Positions 24,645-33,439 of a DNA stretch of 40,415 nucleotides are shown here, in pieces. Location of the stretch: positions 1-40,415 of the forward strand of contig JAJCZF010000058.1 in the NCBI GenBank assembly GCA_029262535.1, given 5' to 3'. The notes beneath the pieces are model-generated. The model ran no database searches. It had not been told where the DNA came from and saw only the letters and a list, made by a program, of their open reading frames with translations. The stretch's first letter is position 1. Each line of letters starts with the position of its first letter. This DNA comes from Deltaproteobacteria bacterium. GTDB lineage: Bacteria; Desulfobacterota; GWC2-55-46; JAJCZF01. The position numbers were made by a program, and so were the translations under genes.

Positions 24645-26885
24645 CTACTCTACCGTAATCTTCGAGCCGGGCGAACGCGCTACGATACCTTGATTATACA
24701 TGGCCTCGCCATAAACCGGCGGCACGGAGAAGCTGCCCCTGTTCGTCGCCTTTATCTTATAGACGAATTCAGAGACATCCGGCCCGACCGCGCCGAATAG
24801 AACAACCCTGTCCTCGCGCGAATCTACATAGTCCGGTCTCCACGGCGAGGAGCCGCTTCCGCGAACACTATTAAGCACTACCTCGAAACCGCCGGGCAGA
24901 AGTTCGACAATAGCGATATTGTGGAGGTACGGGGCCTTGGCGCTCTCCGTGCCTATCGAGCGAACCTTTAAACGAACCTCAAGTTCACTTCCGAGGGTCG
25001 TTTTTGTTACGACATTACCGTCCGTGTCGCGGTACTCGCGTTGTATCTCAAGACCGTCTTTAATCTCCACGGTCGGAAGATTTATATCGTACCCGGCCTC
25101 GGTCGTCTGGTAAAATAGATTATAAGCGCTCTCGGCGGAGAAACGTATCTTTGCCGCGTCGCCGGAGAAGTTCGCCGCGGGGAAGAGCGCCTTGGAGTTG
25201 GGGAGCGTTAACTTTGTTTCCGTTCCCGTGCCGTCTATTTCATCCATACCTATGGCGGCCTCGGTCGGAGTCCCTACAAAGTCGGCATAGGCGTCGAGCG
25301 CGATGATGGCAAAGGCTCCGGAGAGCGTGCTATATCTACGGTTCGTTACATGATCGGCTATATATAAGAGGTTATCCGCGTCGAGCTTCTTAAGGCGCTC
25401 CGGGAAATGGCGCGAAACTATATAGAGATACTGCGCGTCGTGCAAAAGGCTATCGTAAAAACTTCCCGACTCATTCGAATAGAGCTCACCCATGCGGCTC
25501 TTTGAGATAATACGTTCGGCCTCGATATCCTGTCTTAAGATCTTTAGCGAAGCAGCCAGATATATACCTGTCAAATCCTCACGCCAGCTATCCGGGTAGG
25601 CCGACTCAAGCTCTTTAGTAAGGGCGTTTATCTGGTTGGTGGCGATTATGTCGTTTCGCGCCAGAACATATATAGCGTAGGCGTCTTCGCGCGCCTCTTC
25701 GATAGATTTAAGCGCCCTTGGATCTCTATTTTTTAGATAGCTTAATCCCCTGTCGAGCATATCCTGCGGCACGGAGAGTCCGTTCTCCTTCGCCTCGGTA
25801 AGGAAGTGAAGGTGATAGGCCGTAAGATAGTCAGATACACGAGAGCTTGCCGTCCAGATGCCGAATGCCCCCTCGTGGTTTTGACGGGCGCGCAAAGTGC
25901 GTATCGCCCGGTTGAGCGCGCTTTCAACTCCGGCCTCGTCATAACCTATATCCGATCGCCCCTTCAAAACCGCAGCAGGGAAAGCCCTGCTCACAACCTG
26001 TTCGCTACAGAGATGTGGGTAACTATTAAGAAACTTTACAAGCCCCTTTGCAATCGATAGCGGTACGGTAGAGGCGCTGGCCTCCAGCGTGCGCAGATCG
26101 GGATATATCTTTCTCTTAACCGGAAGCTCTCTTGCGCCGCTCTTAAAGTGGCCTCCCGCGATAGTGGTCATATAAGGAACCGGCGGCCTTACGCTCAAGC
26201 CGACCTCATAGGCTGACCTCTTGCCCGCAGTTTGAGCTGTAAATTTAAGGGTCGCTCCGCCAAGTTTTTTAAGGGCGCGCAGCTTGAAGGTAAGGCTCTC
26301 TTCCTTGCCCTCGCCGATCTTAATAGTGCGAGAAGGCTCGTCAACTATCTCAAGGTGCCCCGATGCCTTAAGGTCTAATCTAATATCCGCCTCCGGCCCT
26401 GAGCCTTCGACATTATTGGAGAGGCCGAGGCTCACCGTAAACTCGTCGCCGGGCGCGACGAATGTCGGCGCGTTGGGACTCAGGACAAAGTGTCCGCGCA
26501 CGAGGCTCTTTTTAGAGGTCGCTCCGAGTGTGCCCGCCGATACCGCAACAGCCATGACCCTCATAGTACCGCTAAAGTGCGCCGGGACATCATAGGTAAG
26601 CGTGCGCTCGGTCTCATCCACATCGACTATACCCGACCAGTATGCCACGGGGCCGAGCCGCTTTCGAGTATATGGGTTAAGGTTCTTGGAGACGGCCTCT
26701 CTACTCATGGCTTCATAGATACCGCCGCCGACAGCCGAAAGTTCCTTAAGGTGCCTTATCTCAGGAAGCAGTAGGTCTAATATTTGAGAGGTAGTAACCT
26801 GCAAGGCCCGTTTCTTGAAAAAGTGTGCAAGCGGGTCGGGCGTCCTGTAATTTGCGACCTGCAAGTATGCCCTCGTCGATCGCAA
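24645..26885 (-). CDS. Alpha-2-macroglobulin family protein, C-terminal part after a frameshift
   Basis: 746 residues as an ORF (TTG at 26885), but real homology begins about residue 9 (LQVANYRTPDPLAHFFKKRAL). It continues the ORF at 26761-30321 in another frame. The thioester motif CSEQ is at residues 293-296 (bases 25998-26009) in PHLCSEQVV, so the trap chemistry is encoded. After it comes the alpha/alpha-barrel thioester domain and the C-terminal receptor-like domain (GLEIQREYRDTDGNVV, FEVVLNSVRGSGSSPWRPDYVDSREDRV), ending ITVE before TAG. Function in the family: periplasmic or envelope-bound inhibitor that covalently traps attacking proteases. Joined to its first part, the protein would have ~1,890 residues. 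Confidence 0.88.
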   Translation of the reverse strand: MRSTRAYLQVANYRTPDPLAHFFKKRALQVTTSQILDLLLPEIRHLKELSAVGGGIYEAMSREAVSKNLNPYTRKRLGPVAYWSGIVDVDETERTLTYDVPAHFSGTMRVMAVAVSAGTLGATSKKSLVRGHFVLSPNAPTFVAPGDEFTVSLGLSNNVEGSGPEADIRLDLKASGHLEIVDEPSRTIKIGEGKEESLTFKLRALKKLGGATLKFTAQTAGKRSAYEVGLSVRPPVPYMTTIAGGHFKSGARELPVKRKIYPDLRTLEASASTVPLSIAKGLVKFLNSYPHLCSEQVVSRAFPAAVLKGRSDIGYDEAGVESALNRAIRTLRARQNHEGAFGIWTASSRVSDYLTAYHLHFLTEAKENGLSVPQDMLDRGLSYLKNRDPRALKSIEEAREDAYAIYVLARNDIIATNQINALTKELESAYPDSWREDLTGIYLAASLKILRQDIEAERIISKSRMGELYSNESGSFYDSLLHDAQYLYIVSRHFPERLKKLDADNLLYIADHVTNRRYSTLSGAFAIIALDAYADFVGTPTEAAIGMDEIDGTGTETKLTLPNSKALFPAANFSGDAAKIRFSAESAYNLFYQTTEAGYDINLPTVEIKDGLEIQREYRDTDGNVVTKTTLGSELEVRLKVRSIGTESAKAPYLHNIAIVELLPGGFEVVLNSVRGSGSSPWRPDYVDSREDRVVLFGAVGPDVSEFVYKIKATNRGSFSVPPVYGEAMYNQGIVARSPGSKITVE

Positions 26886-29800
26886 ATACTACTACCTTGC
26901 CTGCTTTTTCAGCCTTGTACTTTATCTCCATCGACTCACCGGGGCGGACAAGCTCCGGGGTCTCAATCCGCACTCGTATATCACGCTCCGCCCTCTTTAT
27001 GGTAAAGGGAATCACGCCATAACTGAGCGGGCTCATAAATATCTCTTTTGAATCGGCAGAACGGACGAAGCTGACATTTACATAGCCATTTCCCTCAAGC
27101 CCCTTTGGAAGCCTTATCTTCTTTACGGTGCTCGTCTTATCGGTCTTGAACCACTTGTGGGCGTATACGTCGTCGCGCTCTATGGTGATAAGCCCCGCTC
27201 CGGTATATGGCGCGGTGATAGAAATCTCGATCTCTTCACCTGGCGAATAGTCCTTCTTATCGAGCTTGATCTTTAACTCCGCATTCTTTTCGAGACTGCG
27301 AGTGAGGTTGGCCTCACCGACGACCGAGTAGTCCACGCGGCTTATCTCCGTGCCCTTGCCGTCCGCTATAAGCAGCGAGTAGTCGCCCGGCTCGTTGGTT
27401 GGGAGTAGGTACGGCGTTCCCTTGGCGTCGATCTCAAAGGGGAACTCGCCAAGAGGGATCTTCTTTTCGACCGACTGGTACTGGTATAGTCCGCTCGGTT
27501 GACGCACCAGAGCCGAAACAAAGCGATTCTCCACGAGACGGACCCAGAGACCGGTGGAGGCGACCTTCTTGAGCGCGGGGTCTACACTGATAAAGTCCAC
27601 TTTGCGCTCTACACCCTTCTTGATATAAGAGAGTTCTCCGTCGGCCTTATAACCGACGAGAAAGTTGAGCGGTGAGACCAGTATGGTGCTTGTCGAAAGC
27701 ACTCCGCGTCCGCCGTCCGCCTCGAAACCCTCAGCCGTAAAGTTCACCCTGTAAGTAGCCTCAGTGAATCGGTCGAGGAAGAGATCAAAGCTCGCGTTGC
27801 CCTCTTCGTCCGTCTCCTGGTCGTTGAGCCTTTCGGTAAAGCTCTGCTTCGCCCTCAAAGGATCGAAGAACTTATAACCCTTATGAGCGCGGAAGGATGG
27901 ATATGCTGGCGAGTACTTAATGCTGCCCGTAACGCGCCTTTTTGTGGCCGGTCTTCCAAAGAGGTTTTTCAGTAAAACCTCTCCGGTTAAGCCAACCGGA
28001 GTAACCCATCCCTCGGCCCTGAGCTTTGAGAACTTTGTCGTTATCTTTAAGCGATCCGGTATAAACTCTTCTACACGCACCGTCTCGCTACCTATCAGGC
28101 TTCTTCGATATCTATCCTTTACTATATAGACCTTAACCTCGTAATTCCCGGTCGGCGAGGTCGCGTCGGTACGGTATCTGACCTCCTCAAAGCCGTCCTT
28201 TGAGAGACGTATCTTTTTCTTTATAAGGGTCCTGCCGCGCGGGTCGCTAAGCAGATATTCGAGCGGCGCGCCCTCTATATCCTTGCTCCATGAGGGGGCC
28301 TTTATAATCATTGCCACATGAAACTCGTCTCCGGGCCGGTATATGCCGCGGTCGGAGAAGAGATAGGCGTTCAGGCTATCTTTATCGGGTGAGCTATATA
28401 ACCCGCCGGTATCAAAGCGCGAGAGGTTCAGGCCGGTATCGCGCCTTTCATACGGTATAAAGGAACGGTCGTCGCCCTTCGTAACCAGATATACGGTCGG
28501 CTGCTTTTCACGCTTAAAATCCTTAAGATCGGGGAAGCGAACGTGTCCGCTTTTGGAGGTCTTCTTAGTGATTACCGGAAGGCCGTTTTTGCCCAGAACC
28601 GAGACGGTCGCCCCTACCACCGGCGTGCCTTTATGTAAGGATTGAACAAATATATTATGTGAATTATCTGCGCCGTTCTTTACCAATATACCAAGATCAG
28701 TAATCAGTATAAGACGCGTATCCGCCCGCCCGGTCGGGCGTTCACGTACCGGGTCCCATGATTCGACCTTGAAAAAGAAGACGCCCTCACCTTCACCAGC
28801 CGTAAGCAACTTGCTAAAGTCAAAGGAGGTATATTGCGCCTTTTCCGGGCTTTGCCGCTCAAGCCTTCTTACCTTGCGAAAGACCCTCGCCATATTATCT
28901 TCGTTAAAATAATAGTTATTAAAGTAGGGACTCTTGATATTGCCACCGGTCTGGCTTACAAGGTGGCTTATCTGCCCGGGCAGCAAACGTCCGGCCTCAA
29001 ACCTTACGGCCTCGACCCCGCGCGTCATGACGGAAAGCTGCTTTTCACCCGAAAGGCTCAGAAGCGCGCCGTCGTGCATGATCTCAATCTCTTTGGGAAA
29101 GTCCGGGACAGTCCTTATGCCGTCGTACGCATTATCAAGTATATAACCGGCGCGAGACTCTATCTCGTCTCCTACTAAAACATATAGATATTTACCCGGC
29201 TCCGCCGTGTAACTAAAGTTATGTTCCGTCGGGAACTCTTCGGACGAAGGAATAGATCTAAGCTTGACCGGCCTGGAGAGGGCGAGCGTTTCCGGTCCGA
29301 CATCTCTTGTGTCATACCAGTGGTAGTCGGTACGCACGCTGTTCCTTGACGGTGTCTTCGGGCGATCTTTAGGAAGTATGTAGGCCGTAATCTTTGCTGC
29401 CAGATCCGCGGAGCGGACCCCGTCGGTGGTCGAAACGGATAGGACCTGTTCGGGTTCGTTATCTTCGTTTCTTATGAGCATGAGGTTAAAAGAGTCTACT
29501 TTAAGCATCGAGTAGATGCCGGGAACCTTGACCTTTGCGCCGGTCACCCCTTGCGCGCCGCTGCCTCCGCGAGATGAGACGACTCCCGGCTTGACAGTTA
29601 GGCGCATACTCATCTCAAGGGGTGGAATGGGAATGGGTTCGCTCTTAATATAGGCCCTGCCATGAAAGTCGTCATAACTTGCCGTAAAAGGATAGGCGCC
29701 ATTGTCGTCACCGTCGCTTATGACAGGCTTGCCATGGCTGTCGGTTACGATTAATTCTAGACGTTTTTCCAGCTCGACCGGGTCAACAGGATGGCTATAG

Positions 29801-30321
29801 CACAGTTCGTATACCGCGCGTTTGATCTTCGGATCTTTCGGATCGAGATAAAAGTCACTTGAATAGAGCTCTTGAGTGAAGTTGGCGGACAAAAAAGATT
29901 TATTATAGTTTTCAAGGAGCAGATGTTGCGGAAATAGTGACTTATCAAAGTTAACGGTATAGTTTGTGCCGACACCCCAGTCCTCGGCCGGGCTAAAGAC
30001 GAGCCTGGCTTCATTCTCCCATAACCACTCACCCTTTAGTGGCGGGCTCATGGTAATGCCGCCTTTGACCGGTTTGCCTATATCTTCAAGGCGCGCAGCG
30101 GAGCCGCTGAAACGCACTTTAAGGCTATCTATCTCCGCGTCTTTCTCAAGCTTGGTTGCGGTCGGGGAGGAGAATCTAACGGATATCTTCAAAGGGACGG
30201 GCTGGTGAGACCACCAATAATACGCGCCAAAAGCGCACAGGACTATAATCGCCGCAATAAGAATGAAGTATAAACTTCTTATTACCGGCGGGCGGCCTTT
30301 CTCTATCCTTGCGCTCGACAA
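26761..30321 (-). CDS. Alpha-2-macroglobulin family protein, N-terminal part before a frameshift
   Basis: 1,186 residues as an ORF. About 1,153 are genuine, up to FAIDEGIL; the last 33 (AGRKLQDARP...) are out-of-frame. Residues ~15-37 are a membrane anchor rather than a lipobox, so the protein would stay in the inner membrane facing the periplasm. Successive macroglobulin-like beta domains follow, with FSDRGIYRPGDEFHV (bacterial MG3-like signature), ISITAPYTGAGLITIERD and FVRSADSKEIFMSPLSYGVIPF. The only usable in-frame start is TTG 30321 with a distant ribosome site. A plausible true N-terminus (from ATG 30367) lies in another frame, hinting at a second frameshift. The pair with pbpC is conserved in Proteobacteria. 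Confidence 0.88.
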   Translation of the reverse strand: MSSARIEKGRPPVIRSLYFILIAAIIVLCAFGAYYWWSHQPVPLKISVRFSSPTATKLEKDAEIDSLKVRFSGSAARLEDIGKPVKGGITMSPPLKGEWLWENEARLVFSPAEDWGVGTNYTVNFDKSLFPQHLLLENYNKSFLSANFTQELYSSDFYLDPKDPKIKRAVYELCYSHPVDPVELEKRLELIVTDSHGKPVISDGDDNGAYPFTASYDDFHGRAYIKSEPIPIPPLEMSMRLTVKPGVVSSRGGSGAQGVTGAKVKVPGIYSMLKVDSFNLMLIRNEDNEPEQVLSVSTTDGVRSADLAAKITAYILPKDRPKTPSRNSVRTDYHWYDTRDVGPETLALSRPVKLRSIPSSEEFPTEHNFSYTAEPGKYLYVLVGDEIESRAGYILDNAYDGIRTVPDFPKEIEIMHDGALLSLSGEKQLSVMTRGVEAVRFEAGRLLPGQISHLVSQTGGNIKSPYFNNYYFNEDNMARVFRKVRRLERQSPEKAQYTSFDFSKLLTAGEGEGVFFFKVESWDPVRERPTGRADTRLILITDLGILVKNGADNSHNIFVQSLHKGTPVVGATVSVLGKNGLPVITKKTSKSGHVRFPDLKDFKREKQPTVYLVTKGDDRSFIPYERRDTGLNLSRFDTGGLYSSPDKDSLNAYLFSDRGIYRPGDEFHVAMIIKAPSWSKDIEGAPLEYLLSDPRGRTLIKKKIRLSKDGFEEVRYRTDATSPTGNYEVKVYIVKDRYRRSLIGSETVRVEEFIPDRLKITTKFSKLRAEGWVTPVGLTGEVLLKNLFGRPATKRRVTGSIKYSPAYPSFRAHKGYKFFDPLRAKQSFTERLNDQETDEEGNASFDLFLDRFTEATYRVNFTAEGFEADGGRGVLSTSTILVSPLNFLVGYKADGELSYIKKGVERKVDFISVDPALKKVASTGLWVRLVENRFVSALVRQPSGLYQYQSVEKKIPLGEFPFEIDAKGTPYLLPTNEPGDYSLLIADGKGTEISRVDYSVVGEANLTRSLEKNAELKIKLDKKDYSPGEEIEISITAPYTGAGLITIERDDVYAHKWFKTDKTSTVKKIRLPKGLEGNGYVNVSFVRSADSKEIFMSPLSYGVIPFTIKRAERDIRVRIETPELVRPGESMEIKYKAEKAGKVVVFAIDEGILAGRKLQDARPACTLFQETGLAGYYLSNIRPTAS

Positions 30322-30619
30322 CCCACGGTGGCGGGCTCCACGAGAACTTTCCGAATAGGGACGGCATCTGGCCTTTTTCGATATCTGACGGTCCGTTCTC
30401 CAAGCAAATACCCGATTTTTATGTGAAATTATTATAGATATATACTAAAAAGGTTACACCATACTGTGATTCTTGTCAAGCCGGGAAAGGTCTCCACGGA
30501 GCCGAATCTCTACCCTGGCGCAAGCCGCAATTGACCATTATGATAAAAGATTATATAGTGCTCTTTATAGTAAATAATGACCACCCGGCCAACGGGCTGA
30601 CAGTAGACAGGAAGAATAT
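30322..30619. other. Intergenic region between alpha-2-macroglobulin and UPF0178 genes
   Basis: 298 nt. The left part (30322-30403) may encode the displaced N-terminus of the alpha-2-macroglobulin gene in another frame (MPSLFGKFSWSPPPWVV from ATG 30367). The AT-rich right part presumably holds divergent promoters; no clear -35/-10 pair was found. Confidence 0.45.
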
Positions 30620-31087
30620 ATGCCAGACGATTCGCAGTTCAAGATATGGGTAGACGCCGACGCCTGTCCGAGAGTTATTAAAGATCTTATCTTTAAGGCC
30701 TCTTTCAGATTAAAGGTCCCGGTCTGTCTTGTAGCCAATAGTTCTATGGCAGTGCCCGCCGGGCCTCTCATTACATTTATTCAGGTGGAAGACGGCGCGG
30801 ATGTCGCCGACCTCTATATCGTTGATAATATAACTGAAAAGGACCTCGTAATCACCGCCGATATCCCTCTTGCGGTCCTTGTCGTAGAGAAGGGCGCAAC
30901 CGCCATAAACCCCAGAGGGGAACTCTATACGGAAGAGAACGCAAGGGAGCGTCTCTCCATGCGAGACTTTATGCAGAACCTTCGCGATAGCGGTATAGAT
31001 ACGGGAGGGCCTGCTCCATTCGGGCCGAAGGATAAGGAGCGCTTTGCAAATTCAATTAACCGCCTGCTTACCAGGATGATGAAATAG
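30620..31087 (+). CDS. UPF0178 (YaiI/YqxD, DUF188) family protein
   Basis: 155 residues, full length for the family. The N-terminal IWVDADACPRVIKDLIFKA is the family signature (D-x-D-A-C-P), followed by VPVCLVANSS. The middle ADLYIVDNITEKDLVITADIPLAVLVVEKGATAINPRG and the C-terminal GPKDKERFANSINRLL are also typical. The fold is PIN-like with conserved acidic residues, so a nuclease-like activity is possible; the function is not established. AGGAAG 6-7 nt before ATG 30620 is a good ribosome site. A YjdM-like gene follows after 31 nt and may be co-transcribed. Confidence 0.92.
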   Translation: MPDDSQFKIWVDADACPRVIKDLIFKASFRLKVPVCLVANSSMAVPAGPLITFIQVEDGADVADLYIVDNITEKDLVITADIPLAVLVVEKGATAINPRGELYTEENARERLSMRDFMQNLRDSGIDTGGPAPFGPKDKERFANSINRLLTRMMK

Positions 31088-31118
31088 GACTCTTAATAAT
31101 AGAGAAAGGCTCTTTAAG

Positions 31119-31322
31119 ATGAAAGATAGCAACGGAACGGTGCTCAGTGATGGAGATTCGGTACAGGTAATTAAGGACCTGAAGGTAAAAGGAAGCTCCA
31201 GCACGCTCAAAAGAGGCAAGGTATTTAAGAATATCCGCCTAAGCTCTAAAGAGGGCGAGATAGAGTGCCGCGACGGAAAGTCCACCCTTGTGCTAAAGAC
31301 TTGTTTTTTGAAGAAGGCCTAG
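31119..31322 (+). CDS. YjdM (PhnA-like) C-terminal-domain protein
   Basis: 67 residues. KDSNGTVLSDGDSVQVIKDLKVKGSS, then the LKRGKVFKNIRL and LVLKTCFLKKA blocks, match the C-terminal domain of YjdM (formerly PhnA, alkylphosphonate utilisation protein A). The N-terminal zinc ribbon with its four cysteines is absent. Stand-alone short versions exist in other bacteria, so this need not be a fragment; it has its own ATG with an AAGGC/TTTAAGATG context. The old link to phosphonate use is weak, and the fold is SH3-like. The role is unknown. Confidence 0.85.
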   Translation: MKDSNGTVLSDGDSVQVIKDLKVKGSSSTLKRGKVFKNIRLSSKEGEIECRDGKSTLVLKTCFLKKA

Positions 31323-31420
31323 CCGAATAGGCAGGGTAAGATGTAAAGCACTTCCCCAAGCCCCCTTTTCCGGTAATATTATAAACCCTTTAAGAACCAG
31401 ATAGTCCCCAGAGACGGTGC

Positions 31421-31449
31421 TTGTAAAGTTGCGCCTACTCCGTTATACT
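31421..31449 (+). promoter_or_regulatory. Sigma-70-type promoter for the SulP gene
   Basis: TTGTAA (31421-31426), 17-nt spacer, TATACT (31444-31449), 62 nt before the ATG. Five of six bases in each box fit the consensus. Confidence 0.6.
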
Positions 31450-31511
31450 AATCGATTGGCATTTTACGCGAAATCAATACTATCTCAACCGCAGGCAAGG
31501 AACTTTTTTGC

Positions 31512-33101
31512 ATGGAATCAAAGCCTTCTATTATATCCACCTCCAAAGGCAGCGTACAGAGCGATATCTTTTCAGGGCTCACGGTCGCCCTGGCCCTGGT
31601 GCCGGAGGCGGTCGCATTCGCCTTTGTAGCGGGGCTCTCTCCGATAGTCGGCCTCTACGGGGCATTCATGATGTGCATCATCACATCGGTCTTCGGCGGC
31701 AGGCCCGGCATGATCTCGGGGGCGACGGGAGCAATGGCCGTCGTCATGGTCGGCCTTGTCTCAGAAGGTAACGCCATGGGCGGCGAAGGCTCTTACGCTG
31801 GGCTTCAATACCTGCTCATCACCCTGCTCCTGGTCGGCATATTTCAAAGCCTTGCCGGTGTGGCCCGTCTGGGAAAGTTCATTCGCATGGTTCCGCGCTC
31901 CGTCATGATGGGTTTTGTAAACGGCCTGGCTATCGTTATCTTCTTGTCTCAGGTAAATATGTTCAAATCCGGCGGCAGCTGGATTCAGGGAACGCCTCTT
32001 TATACTATGATAGGGCTTGTCGCATTAACGATGGCCCTGCTCTACATTATACCAATCTTACATAAAAAGGCTCCGGGAGCGCTCATAGCCATCATCGCCG
32101 TCTCTCTGCTCGTGCTATTCGTTAATATCAACACAGAGACCGTGCTCTCCTTTATAATATCAAACGGCGGCACGGGCATCAAGGCGGGCCTTCCGTCCTT
32201 TGCCCTGCCTCAGGTTCCTCTGACATGGGCGACACTGGCCTTTATAGCGCCCTACGCCCTCATACTTGCCGCTATCGGGCTGATTGAGTCCCTGATGACC
32301 CTGAACCTCATAGACGAACTCACCAAGACCCACGGCAACGGCAACCGCGAATGCATCGCCCAGGGGGCGGCTAACTTCGTTAACGGCCTATTCGGCGGAA
32401 TGGGGGGATGCGCCATGATCGGGCAGTCGATCATCAATATCACATCGGGCGGGCGCGGCAGGCTTTCGGGTATTACCGCCGCCATGGCCTTATTATTCTT
32501 CATCCTATTCACCTCGGCCTATATCGAACAGGTGCCGATAGCCGCCCTGGTCGGCGTCATGTTTATCGTCGTCATAAAGACATTCGCATGGTCTACATTT
32601 AATATCCTGAATAAGATTCCCGCATGGGACGTGGCCGTCATCATACTGGTTACGGCCTTAACGGTAATATTCGACCTGGCCATAGCCGTGATCTGCGGCG
32701 TTATTATCTCGGCGATGATATTTGCATGGAAGAATGCCCTGCGCATTCGAGCGCGTAAATTCATCGACGAGCACGGCATAAAACACTATAAGATCTACGG
32801 CCCCCTATTTTTTGCTTCTACGACCTTATTTCTTCAAAAATTCGATATTGAAGGCGACCCGGACGAGGTCATTATAGACTTTGAAGAGTCGCGTATCATG
32901 GACCAATCGGCCATCGAGGTCATCAATAAGGTAGCCGAATCCTACTTGCAACTGGGCAAACATGTTCACCTTCGCCATCTCAGCCAGGACTGCATTCGCC
33001 TGATCAAAAAGGCGGAAAAGATCTGTGACGTTAATGTGCTTGAAGACCCGGACTATTTTATCAGTATAGATAACTACCGCAAATATCAGGATAACCTGTA
33101 A
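31512..33101 (+). CDS. SulP (SLC26)-family anion transporter with STAS domain
   Basis: 529 residues. The N-terminus (SDIFSGLTVALALVPEAVAFAFVAGLSPIVGLYGAF) is the SulP transmembrane signature. About 10-12 hydrophobic segments run to residue ~410, with GGMGGCAMIGQSIINITSGGRGRLSG as the second conserved block. The C-terminal ~100 residues (KHYKIYGPLFFAS through DFEESRIMDQSAIEVINKV) are a STAS domain, complete with the DxSxxE-like stretch. Family substrates are sulfate, bicarbonate, chloride or dicarboxylates; the actual anion cannot be told from sequence by eye. ATG 31512 follows AAGGAA by ~9 nt. Monocistronic, with its own promoter. Confidence 0.93.
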   Translation: MESKPSIISTSKGSVQSDIFSGLTVALALVPEAVAFAFVAGLSPIVGLYGAFMMCIITSVFGGRPGMISGATGAMAVVMVGLVSEGNAMGGEGSYAGLQYLLITLLLVGIFQSLAGVARLGKFIRMVPRSVMMGFVNGLAIVIFLSQVNMFKSGGSWIQGTPLYTMIGLVALTMALLYIIPILHKKAPGALIAIIAVSLLVLFVNINTETVLSFIISNGGTGIKAGLPSFALPQVPLTWATLAFIAPYALILAAIGLIESLMTLNLIDELTKTHGNGNRECIAQGAANFVNGLFGGMGGCAMIGQSIINITSGGRGRLSGITAAMALLFFILFTSAYIEQVPIAALVGVMFIVVIKTFAWSTFNILNKIPAWDVAVIILVTALTVIFDLAIAVICGVIISAMIFAWKNALRIRARKFIDEHGIKHYKIYGPLFFASTTLFLQKFDIEGDPDEVIIDFEESRIMDQSAIEVINKVAESYLQLGKHVHLRHLSQDCIRLIKKAEKICDVNVLEDPDYFISIDNYRKYQDNL

Positions 33102-33276
33102 ACTTATCCAGGCATTCAACTACCATCAAAGAGCTGACAGAGCTTATCAAGAAAGCATTCAAGCGAAAAAACTTAAGAATCCTGCTTGCCGCCAAACTGC
33201 TATATATAGCTATATAATCAGGGTTGATTAATGAAGAGAGAGAGGATACAATTAGCACTTGTTGACTAAAAAAAAC

Positions 33277-33352
<76 letters not shown>

Positions 33353-33439
33353 CCGACTTAATAAACTAAGATAAACAGGCCCAAAAGTCAAGAACTATAG
33401 GCCCAAATATTTTGTAAAATCACTCTATTTATATCAACT

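Noticed and set aside
31119..31322. YjdM-like gene as a truncated pseudogene
   Set aside because: It has its own start and full C-terminal domain, and stand-alone short versions occur in other bacteria.
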